From an uncultured Alphaproteobacteria bacterium (GTDB lineage: Bacteria; Pseudomonadota; Alphaproteobacteria; RF32; CAG-239), in contig CAKQMD010000047.1 in NCBI GenBank assembly GCA_934254925.1, forward strand, positions 1-5,899: DNA of 5,899 nt, written 5' to 3'. Both the position numbers and the translations under genes were made by a program. This document shows positions 1 to 3,865 of this stretch, piece by piece (within the stretch, counting starts at the first letter, position 1; every line of letters begins with the position of its first letter). The notes under the pieces are model-generated. The model was not told the DNA's origin. It ran no database searches and saw nothing but the letters and a program-made list of their open reading frames with translations.

Positions 1-15
1 CCTGCGGTCTCTCAA

Positions 16-59
16 AGTTTACAAAAAAAGCCCGTACAAGACGGACTTTTTTGTAAACT
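16..59 (-). terminator. Terminator-like hairpin, copy A
   Basis: A long inverted repeat runs from AGTTTACAAAAAAAGCCCGT (16-35) to ACGGACTTTTTTGTAAACT (41-59). It has a 5-nt loop, one mismatch that can become a wobble pair on one strand, and one extra A. The A-run and T-run lie inside the stem, so it can work in both directions. It duplicates the terminator at 201-244. No intact tRNA precedes it on the minus strand, only a 3' fragment. Confidence 0.75.
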
Positions 60-77
60 GGCGATCCCGAGAGGATT
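59..77 (-). pseudogene. tRNA-Arg 3'-end fragment (19 nt)
   Basis: On the minus strand this reads AATCCTCTCGGGATCGCCA, identical to the last 19 nt of the intact tRNA-Arg: part of the T-loop, the 3' half of the T-stem, the 3' acceptor strand, the discriminator G and CCA. No D-arm or anticodon arm lies upstream on that strand, so it cannot be a functional tRNA. The 3' end of a tRNA is the part commonly duplicated by site-specific integrases. Whether that happened here is inference. Confidence 0.7.
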
Positions 78-106
78 ACTCTTCGCGTCGCTCGAGTTGC
101 ACGGGC

Positions 107-170
107 GGGCTTTTGCCCGGGGCAAACCGGCGATCCATTGTCTCGCCTAGCCCTGGTAGTCGAACCTCTC
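107..170 (-). repeat. Diverged third copy of a tRNA-3'-end plus hairpin module
   Basis: The block AAACCGGCGATCC (124-136) matches AAACTGGCGATCC (56-68 and 240-252) at 12 of 13 positions; in the other two copies this is the junction of tRNA 3' end and terminator. As in those copies a hairpin follows on the minus strand, but GC-rich: TTTGCCC/GGGCAAA arms at 112-118 and 120-126, or alternatively GGGC-TTTT-GCCC at 107-118. Further up on the minus strand, AGAGGTTCGA (160-169 on plus) equals the T-arm start of tRNA-Arg (262-271). The bases between do not fold as a tRNA. I read it as a degenerate relative of the repeat; chance similarity of the short blocks is possible. Confidence 0.45.
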
Positions 171-185
171 CCCAGAGGTTCAAAT

Positions 186-262
186 CCTGCGGTCTCTCAA
201 AGTTTACAAAAAAAGCCCGTACAAGACGGACTTTTTTGTAAACTGGCGATCCCGAGAGGATT
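186..262. repeat. 77-bp direct repeat, copy B (overlaps the intact tRNA-Arg)
   Basis: This is the second copy of the repeat at 1-77. Its right part is the 3' end of the intact tRNA-Arg gene and its centre is that gene's terminator, so this is the copy in native context. The 108 bp separating the two copies (78-185) are more GC-rich than the flanks and contain no credible gene. Confidence 0.93.
201..244 (-). terminator. Rho-independent terminator of the tRNA-Pro/tRNA-Arg transcript
   Basis: This hairpin directly abuts the encoded CCA of tRNA-Arg on the minus strand. The arms are 201-220 and 226-244, about 19 bp paired with a 5-nt loop, and the minus-strand RNA has a run of seven U in the descending arm. 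The position right after the tRNA and the U-run support termination. It is identical to the hairpin at 16-59. Confidence 0.8.
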
Positions 263-320
263 CGAACCTCTGACCCACAGCTTAGAAGGCTGTTGCTCTA
301 TCCAGCTGAGCTACGGGACC
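244..320 (-). tRNA. tRNA-Arg (anticodon TCT)
   Basis: The minus strand folds as a complete 77-nt tRNA with encoded CCA. The acceptor pairs GGTCCCG with CGGGATC (one G-T wobble). The D-arm is GCTC/GAGC, the anticodon stem ACAGC/GCTGT with loop CTTCTAA gives anticodon TCT, and the T-arm is AGAGG-TTCGAAT-CCTCT. It reads AGA codons. It lies 33 bp downstream of tRNA-Pro on the same strand and is probably co-transcribed with it. Its last 19 nt and its terminator are duplicated at 1-77. Confidence 0.96.
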
Positions 321-353
321 CTAACGGATTTCACAATAATATCGCGAAAGCTT

Positions 354-430
354 TGGTCGGGACAGCTGGATTCGAACCAGTGACATCTTGCTCCCAAAGC
401 AAGCGCTCTACCAGGCTGAGCTATGTCCCG
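354..430 (-). tRNA. tRNA-Pro (anticodon TGG)
   Basis: The minus strand folds as a 77-nt tRNA with encoded CCA. Acceptor CGGGACA pairs perfectly with TGTCCCG and gives the C1-G72 pair and A73 typical of bacterial tRNA-Pro. The D-arm is GCTC/GAGC, and the anticodon stem CTTGC/GCAAG with loop TTTGGGA gives TGG. The T-arm ACTGG-TTCGAAT-CCAGC has an A-C mismatch at its outermost pair, a small oddity that need not impair function. It reads CCA and, by wobble, other proline codons. It is the promoter-proximal member of the pair with tRNA-Arg. Confidence 0.96.
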
Positions 431-448
431 AGTCTGAGAACTTCCTCT

Positions 449-476
449 AAGTTAGCCAAATTTCTTATTTTTGCAA
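449..476 (-). promoter_or_regulatory. Candidate sigma-70 promoter for the tRNA pair
   Basis: On the minus strand TTGCAA (471-476) and TAACTT (449-454) are separated by 16 bp, with the tRNA-Pro 5' end at 430, about 19 bp below the -10. The surrounding 450-510 stretch is strongly A/T-rich, as expected upstream of a stable-RNA promoter. Both hexamers match consensus only partly. The rest of 431-572 shows no gene. Confidence 0.42.
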
Positions 477-572
477 GTATTTTTTTTGTTTTTGCTTTTT
501 TAAAAATTTTGTCTATTGATTTGCTTTCGAATTTGTGGTAGCTTAAAGGGGTAATCAAAAATTATTTATATT

Positions 573-896
573 ATGAATGCAGATATTATCCTTTGCGGAA
601 TGATCGGTAGCGCGGTTATTATAATTTCCATGTGTTTGGCCGTTTATTTGTGGAAAAAGCTGTTCTGGGTCGGTATTGCAGCTTTGTTGGGCTCTTTTTA
701 TTATATTTGCTATCAAGCCTGCGAGCAAGAGGTTGTCGTTTCCCTTTTGGTCTTTTTCATTTTATTTGTAGGGTCTTTGGTGAGTTATTTGACAATCGGA
801 GAAATGAAAAAAACACAGCGTCAACGCGTCTGCAACCGCCGCCGTCTTTTGCTTTTGCCTGCAGTCTTCTCTTATTGGTGGCGCAGTCAAAGATGA
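573..896 (+). CDS. Hypothetical small membrane protein (107 aa), doubtful
   Basis: I do not recognise the family. The 107-aa product has three hydrophobic stretches, roughly residues 5-27, 31-48 and 54-75, broken by the basic pair WKK and an acidic CEQE turn, followed by a basic tail (KKTQRQR, RRR) and a final WWRSQR. That pattern would suit a small inner-membrane protein with a cytoplasmic C-terminus. Against a real gene: no Shine-Dalgarno sequence at a usable distance (AAAGGGG ends 21 bases before the ATG) and an in-frame stop at 552-554 that rules out a longer start. For it: the stop codon runs directly into a strong terminator, and the N-terminal three quarters looks like a coherent membrane protein. 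The arginine- and tryptophan-rich C-terminus looks less natural and could mark a frameshifted end. Confidence 0.5.
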   Translation: MNADIILCGMIGSAVIIISMCLAVYLWKKLFWVGIAALLGSFYYICYQACEQEVVVSLLVFFILFVGSLVSYLTIGEMKKTQRQRVCNRRRLLLLPAVFSYWWRSQR

Positions 897-942
897 AAAA
901 AAACTTCCTTTCCTGCGGGAAACGGAAGTTTTTTCGTTTTTT
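896..942. terminator. Bidirectional rho-independent terminator between convergent genes
   Basis: The stem pairs AAAAAACTTCC plus TTTCC (898-913) with GGGAAA-C-GGAAGTTTTTT (917-934), with one bulged C and a TGC loop. It ends in T-runs on both strands: TTTTTTCGTTTTTT on plus, and a run of eight T on minus. It begins at the stop codon of the 573-896 ORF and lies just past the stop of mtnN, so it serves the convergent pair. mtnN is the more certain user. Confidence 0.85.
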
Positions 943-1624
943 AAAGGCTGCGGAGCAGATGTTGCAAGACCTCCAAAGACTTTTCCGGCGCCAAAGACCA
1001 AAAATTGGCATACTGCGCCGCATGGTCTTCAACTCCCGGTGTATCACTGATGATCCTCAAAGACAGATAAGGAATTTGGTATAGGTAGCAGACCTGAGCT
1101 AACGCGGCCGATTCCATGTCTACGGCAATTCCGTCGGGAAATTTTTCTTTGATTTTTGCCAATTCGCTTTTTTCGGTAATAAACTGATCGCCGCTGCAGA
1201 TGAGACCGCCATAAACATTGAGGTCGCTGTCAATGGAAGTGACCAGCTCAACCAGCTTGGGGTCGGAAACATAACGGGCGGGGAATTCCTGCACTTGGCC
1301 ATATTCGTTGCCTTCGCCGCACCAAACGTCATGATAGACGATTTCTTTGCCAGCCACAATGTCCATAACGTGGGAAGAAACATCAATCCCGCCGGCGATT
1401 CCACTGTTGATGATAAGTTCCGGCTGAAAACTTTTGATCATTTCCACCGCTCCGACGGCGGCGCAAACTTTGCCGATCCCCGACTTCATAACCATAACCT
1501 CTTTGTCGCCGAACTGGCCGCAAACATATTTGAAAGGGCCGAAAGACGCTTCTTCTTGTTGTTCCAAGAGGTTGTACAACAAGTTAAATTCCGCGCTCAT
1601 AGCGACAATAATGCCGATTTTCAT
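941..1624 (-). CDS. mtnN: 5'-methylthioadenosine/S-adenosylhomocysteine nucleosidase (MTAN)
   Basis: The family hydrolyses the glycosidic bond of 5'-methylthioadenosine and S-adenosylhomocysteine, releasing adenine, in cytosolic methionine salvage, SAH detoxification and supply for AI-2. The 227-aa product is close to the 232 aa of the E. coli enzyme and aligns along its whole length. The start MKIGIIVAMSAE keeps catalytic Glu12. KSGIGKVCAAVGA (47-59) and NSGIAGG (73-79) form the phosphorylase-fold core. GLICSGDQFI (140-149) and VDMESAALA (168-176, with M170 and E171) form the purine and ribose pocket. ISDTPG has the catalytic Asp194. The start has GGGAG (1632-1636) seven bases upstream. It sits 53 bp downstream of the transporter gene on the same strand and ends at a strong terminator, so the two probably form an operon. 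No key residue appears missing. Confidence 0.95.
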   Translation of the reverse strand: MKIGIIVAMSAEFNLLYNLLEQQEEASFGPFKYVCGQFGDKEVMVMKSGIGKVCAAVGAVEMIKSFQPELIINSGIAGGIDVSSHVMDIVAGKEIVYHDVWCGEGNEYGQVQEFPARYVSDPKLVELVTSIDSDLNVYGGLICSGDQFITEKSELAKIKEKFPDGIAVDMESAALAQVCYLYQIPYLSLRIISDTPGVEDHAAQYANFWSLAPEKSLEVLQHLLRSL

Positions 1625-1677
1625 CTTTTTTCTCCCGTTTGAGTTTCAGGGAGATAGTATCTGATAAACGTTTTTTG

Positions 1678-2562
1678 TCAACCGTACTTTTGACGTTTAT
1701 GCAGACTGACCATGGCAATGCCGAAAATCACCAAAAGGCCTCCGACCAGCTGCGAAACATAAATTTGTTCACCCAACAAAAAATAGGCTTCGACTCCCGA
1801 AAACAACGGCAACAAATAATAAATGATGCTGGTTTTGACATTGCCGATTTTGTTCAAGGCCGTGTTCCAGGCCAGATAAGAAATGACCGAGTTGAAAATG
1901 CCCAAATAGACGACAACGGCTAAATCTTCCGGATTAAAAGCCTCCAAACGCGGTATGGAAACTTCCAACAACATACTGGGCAACAAAATAACCGTTCCGA
2001 TGATGGCCGTCGCCCCCAGCATTGCCGATTGCGAAATCTCGGTCGGGCGCTTGGCCTGCAGGAGGGAATAAACCGCAAAGCAAAAAGTGTTCAGCAACAT
2101 CCAGAAGTCTCCGCTTACAAAATTAAAGTTTGCCAGCTGCGTTAAATCTCCCTGCATGATAATGACCAAAACGCCGAAAACCGCGATAATCAAGCCGACA
2201 ATCTGCTGCAATGAAATTTTAACCTTAAGAAAGATGCGAGTCAAAATAACCAAAAAAATCGGCCCCGTCACGTCCAACAGTCCCATGTCAATGGCAGAGG
2301 CCGTCCTACCGGCAAAATAAATCAGGGTATTGTCCAGCACGATTCCGGTGATCGCCAGCCACAATACCAGTTGCCAGTTCTGAAAAAGCCTCAGCTTTTC
2401 GCGGCGAAGATCTTTCCAGGCCATTGCCGTCAGAATGAGCGAAGCGATAAACCAGCGCCCGAAAGCGATTTCAAAAGGCGAAAGGCTGGTAGCAAAATAG
2501 CTGGCGATGATAATGTTGAAACTCCAGAAAAAGACTGCGACTAATGCTAAGACATACCCCAT
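1678..2562 (-). CDS. EamA/DMT-superfamily transporter (10-TM metabolite exporter type)
   Basis: The 294-aa inner-membrane protein has the two tandem EamA repeats of the drug/metabolite transporter superfamily. The first spans about residues 2-137, starting ALVAVFFWSFNIIIA with the FEIAFGRW element at 30-37. The second spans about 152-288, with the family-typical YLAWNTALNKIG (229-240), IIYYLLPLFSGVEAYFLLGE (246-265) and a closing helix GGLLVIFGIAMV. About ten membrane helices are expected. A longer reading from 2592 would add MIICKKKEEI, but the ATG at 2562 has a perfect AGGAGG five bases upstream and gives the usual family N-terminus. A minus-strand extended -10 motif (TGATTATAT, 2583-2591) could start its transcript. 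Substrate cannot be told from sequence: members export amino acids, nucleosides or other metabolites. Its pairing with mtnN is suggestive only. Confidence 0.92.
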   Translation of the reverse strand: MGYVLALVAVFFWSFNIIIASYFATSLSPFEIAFGRWFIASLILTAMAWKDLRREKLRLFQNWQLVLWLAITGIVLDNTLIYFAGRTASAIDMGLLDVTGPIFLVILTRIFLKVKISLQQIVGLIIAVFGVLVIIMQGDLTQLANFNFVSGDFWMLLNTFCFAVYSLLQAKRPTEISQSAMLGATAIIGTVILLPSMLLEVSIPRLEAFNPEDLAVVVYLGIFNSVISYLAWNTALNKIGNVKTSIIYYLLPLFSGVEAYFLLGEQIYVSQLVGGLLVIFGIAMVSLHKRQKYG

Positions 2563-2567
2563 AATTT

Positions 2568-2573
2568 CCTCCT
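2568..2573 (-). promoter_or_regulatory. Shine-Dalgarno that sets the transporter start
   Basis: On the minus strand AGGAGG lies five bases before the ATG at 2562. It is a full-consensus ribosome binding site and decides in favour of this start over the ATG 30 bases upstream, which would put the site inside the coding sequence. Confidence 0.85.
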
Positions 2574-2617
2574 TTTTCTTGCATATAATCATTTTCGTTG
2601 TTGCAAGAGAAACAAAA

Positions 2618-2662
2618 ATAATAAAAAACTCCGCAATTTAAAAAGGTTAAAATTGCGGAGTT
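2618..2662 (-). terminator. Rho-independent terminator after the exported Cys/Lys-rich protein gene
   Basis: A perfect 13-bp stem, AACTCCGCAATTT (2627-2639) with AAATTGCGGAGTT (2650-2662), encloses a 10-nt loop. On the minus strand it is followed by TTTTATTATTTTT. It lies 13 bp after the stop codon at 2676 and upstream of the transporter, so the two minus-strand genes are separate transcription units. Confidence 0.9.
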
Positions 2663-2675
2663 AAGCGGAAGACGC

Positions 2676-3176
2676 TTAGTCATCCGTTAAAATTTTACGG
2701 ACTTTTTTAACCGCTTTGCGGTCAGCTTTGTCCTTTGTCATGTTTTGTTTCAAAGACTTGTTGGCTTCCCAATGTTTTTTAAGCAGTTCTTGTCTTTCCT
2801 GATATTGTTTGAGCATCAGGTCTTTATTTTCTTTGGCCTGATTTTTCAGCATGACCTTTTGTTCGGCGGAGAAATTGGAACGGTCGATTTTTTTGATTGC
2901 CTCATCATAATTTTCGTTGACTTCTTTGAGGTCTTTTTCAAAAGGCATGCCCTTCTTTTCTTTATTCTGCATCCTGTCGGCTTTTTTCTGCATCATAGGG
3001 CAGGGTGCTCCGTCCGCGCATTTGCACTCAGCGCCGCCGGTGCAACCGACTTGTGCTTCCGTTTGTACCGGAACGTCGTTTCTGGTGTGGTTTTTGCGCT
3101 GAGCGTTTGCTGCCGAGATGTTTACCAGCAAAGCCGCCGGCAAAAGAACGGTGAGAAGATATTTAAATTTTTTCAT
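2676..3176 (-). CDS. Small exported Lys-rich protein with a four-cysteine cluster, function unknown
   Basis: The 166-aa product starts with a clear Sec signal peptide: MKKFKY, hydrophobic core LLTVLLPAALLVNI, and a likely signal-peptidase I cut ANA|QR after residue 25. The mature protein has a short cysteine cluster, GCTGGAECKCADGAPCPMM (C45, C51, C53, C59), followed by a highly charged helical part (about 64-166) full of Lys/Glu/Gln with heptad-like spacing. The segment FSAEQKVMLKNQAKENKDLM loosely recalls the LTxxQ helices of periplasmic Spy/CpxP-type proteins, but I cannot assign that family. The start chosen has AAGGA eight to nine bases upstream; a longer reading to 3263 would bury the signal peptide. 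The Cys cluster could bind metal or form disulfides in the periplasm. The gene has its own terminator, and its upstream region is shared with the divergent cold-shock gene. Confidence 0.82.
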   Translation of the reverse strand: MKKFKYLLTVLLPAALLVNISAANAQRKNHTRNDVPVQTEAQVGCTGGAECKCADGAPCPMMQKKADRMQNKEKKGMPFEKDLKEVNENYDEAIKKIDRSNFSAEQKVMLKNQAKENKDLMLKQYQERQELLKKHWEANKSLKQNMTKDKADRKAVKKVRKILTDD

Positions 3177-3262
3177 TTTTTTGATCCTTTCAAGAGTTTT
3201 GACCCTTAAAGAGTTAATCATTGTCAGAGCCAAAACAAGATCATGCAAAAATATTACTTGCA

Positions 3263-3275
3263 AACTAAAATAGTT
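3263..3275. repeat. Inverted repeat AACTA-AAA-TAGTT
   Basis: This perfect 5-bp inverted repeat with a 3-bp centre is repeated 121 bp to the right as cACTAAGATAGTT (3383-3395), 11 of 13 bases identical. Spacing and symmetry would suit a dimeric regulator. Sites this short in AT-rich DNA also arise by chance. Confidence 0.35.
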
Positions 3276-3277
3276 GG

Positions 3278-3296
3278 GTTATCTTAAAAAGATAAC
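3278..3296. repeat. Inverted repeat GTTATCTT-AAA-AAGATAAC
   Basis: A perfect 8-bp inverted repeat with a 3-bp centre lies right beside the AACTA/TAGTT repeat, and its right end continues into GATAACTA. No T-run follows directly (TTTTTTT comes 13 bases later on plus), so it is more like an operator or an RNA hairpin than a classic terminator. Confidence 0.4.
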
Positions 3297-3383
3297 TAGG
3301 CTCTGTGGTTTTTTTAAGGGCAAAAGCTTGAAATAAATTGTTGATACCATAACAGAAAATGTCCTGGATAAACAGTTTGCCAC

Positions 3384-3394
3384 ACTAAGATAGT
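3384..3394. repeat. Inverted repeat ACTA-AGA-TAGT
   Basis: This is the second member of the ACTAA[A/G]ATAGTT pair, 67 bp before the cold-shock start codon and within its likely promoter or leader. It is perfectly symmetric over four bases on each side of a 3-bp centre. Confidence 0.32.
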
Positions 3395-3461
3395 TATTGT
3401 TTGGGAGGGCGGTTTCGGCCGTTTTCCGTGTTATTAACCTGTTTTATAAGGATTAAATGTT

Positions 3462-3665
3462 ATGGCAACAGGAACAGTTAAATGGTTTAACAACAAAAAA
3501 GGTTATGGTTTCATTACGCCGGATGACGGCGGTAAAGACGTTTTTGTTCATATTTCGGCCGTTCAAAAAGCCGGAATGAGAACCTTGCCTGAAGGGGCAA
3601 AAATCAGCTATGAGCTGATGAGCGAAAGAGACAAGACCGTAGCCGGAGACTTGAAGTTGGCCTAA
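3462..3665 (+). CDS. cspA: Cold-shock domain protein (CspA family)
   Basis: The 67-aa product is a single cold-shock domain, an OB-fold that binds single-stranded RNA and DNA and melts secondary structure as an RNA chaperone. Both RNA-binding motifs are present: RNP1 KGYGFI (residues 13-18) after WFNNK, and RNP2 VFVHI (27-31). The DDGGKD insertion between them and the short C-terminal strand (ISYELMSERDKTVAGDLKLA) are typical of alphaproteobacterial members. AAGGA precedes the ATG by nine bases. A competing ATG five bases upstream is out of frame. The gene is monocistronic with its own terminator 20 bp downstream. Which paralogue it is, and whether it is actually cold-induced, cannot be told; a long upstream region would fit leader-based control. 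Confidence 0.96.
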   Translation: MATGTVKWFNNKKGYGFITPDDGGKDVFVHISAVQKAGMRTLPEGAKISYELMSERDKTVAGDLKLA

Positions 3666-3683
3666 TTGGCTGCTCTTTGGGAA

Positions 3684-3712
3684 AAGCCCCTCTTTGAGGG
3701 GCTTCTTTTTTT
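3684..3712 (+). terminator. Rho-independent terminator of the cold-shock gene
   Basis: A perfect 9-bp stem, AAGCCCCTC (3684-3692) with GAGGGGCTT (3696-3704), closes a TTT loop and is followed by C and an unbroken run of T. It is a canonical intrinsic terminator 18 bp after the stop codon. Confidence 0.95.
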
Positions 3713-3809
3713 GCCGACTTGACACAAAATTTAGTCTAATTTCGCTAAATCAGGGTAAATAGATTATATCCAAAAGTGAGATTGTCTGAGGAAAAACTTT
3801 GCAAGCCTT

Positions 3810-3838
3810 TTGCAGGCTTTTGTTGCTTCTTTTATAGT
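3810..3838 (+). promoter_or_regulatory. Weak candidate promoter of the first flagellin gene
   Basis: TATAGT (3833-3838) is a good -10, with TTGCAG (3810-3815) at exactly 17 bp, a half-matching -35. Just upstream lie a tandem TTTGCA (3798-3803, 3809-3814) and a small hairpin AAGCCT-TTTGC-AGGCTT (3803-3819). A perfect TTGACA at 3719-3724 has no matching -10 at normal distance. I see no convincing sigma-28 or sigma-54 site, which are the common flagellin promoter classes, so regulation remains open. Confidence 0.28.
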
Positions 3839-3865
3839 GTTTTCATCAAAAAACAAAGGAAGAAG

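Larger units (their letters stand above)
1..77. repeat. 77-bp direct repeat, copy A (terminator plus tRNA-Arg 3' end)
   Basis: This stretch is identical, base for base, to 186-262, so the copies lie 185 bp apart. It contains a 17-bp leader (CCTGCGGTCTCTCAAAG), the hairpin terminator that follows tRNA-Arg, and, read on the minus strand, the last 19 nt of that tRNA including CCA. Identity breaks immediately after GAGGATT: here the sequence continues ACTCTTCGCG, whereas the real tRNA continues CGAACCTC. The left limit is unknown because the match starts at the first base of the window, so the repeat may extend further. It could be one attachment-site copy from an integration at the tRNA gene, or one unit of a tandem array with a 185-bp period. 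Confidence 0.93.
3177..3461. promoter_or_regulatory. Divergent intergenic region, 285 bp, with repeated palindromes
   Basis: There is no credible gene in this stretch. It must hold the promoters of the minus-strand exported protein and of the plus-strand cold-shock gene, the latter probably with a leader RNA as is common for cold-shock genes. I cannot pick confident -35/-10 pairs: TTGAAA (3328-3333) and TTGATA (3341-3346) are good -35 matches without a good -10 at normal spacing. It contains the inverted repeats listed separately. The cold-shock ribosome binding site AAGGA is at 3448-3452, nine bases before the ATG at 3462. Confidence 0.6.

Noticed and set aside
1..262. Possible CRISPR array
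   Set aside because: There are only two repeat copies of 77 bp with a 108-bp gap, and the repeat is tRNA end plus terminator; no short regular repeats or spacers.
138..541. Plus-strand reading frames of about 80 codons over the tRNA genes and repeats
   Set aside because: They are antisense translations of tRNA-Arg and tRNA-Pro (for example RGFEPLTHSLEGCCSIQLSYG), a well-known source of spurious protein annotations.
632..1084. 150-codon plus-strand frame overlapping the 573-896 ORF and the end of mtnN
   Set aside because: It runs through the terminator and antisense to mtnN, and its product is an arginine/phenylalanine-rich shadow with no recognisable features.
1652..1662. Small palindrome AGATAGTATCT between mtnN and the transporter
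   Set aside because: It is only 11 bp, AT-rich, not repeated elsewhere in the window and not placed at a recognisable promoter; likely chance.
2563..2592. Ten-residue longer start for the EamA transporter
   Set aside because: It would place a perfect AGGAGG inside the coding region; the ATG at 2562 has ideal spacing and a normal family N-terminus.
2745..3209. 154-codon plus-strand frame antisense to the exported protein gene
   Set aside because: It is a phenylalanine-rich mirror of a lysine-rich coding strand (AAA/AAG read as TTT/CTT); it has no independent support.
3177..3263. Longer N-terminus for the exported Cys/Lys-rich protein
   Set aside because: It would put 29 residues in front of a clear signal peptide, while a ribosome binding site sits just before the ATG at 3176.
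3776..3865. GTG start giving 30 extra residues on the first flagellin
   Set aside because: Flagellin N-termini are strongly conserved at MSNNISLTASMRSN, the second flagellin begins the same way, and the ATG at 3866 has its own ribosome binding site.
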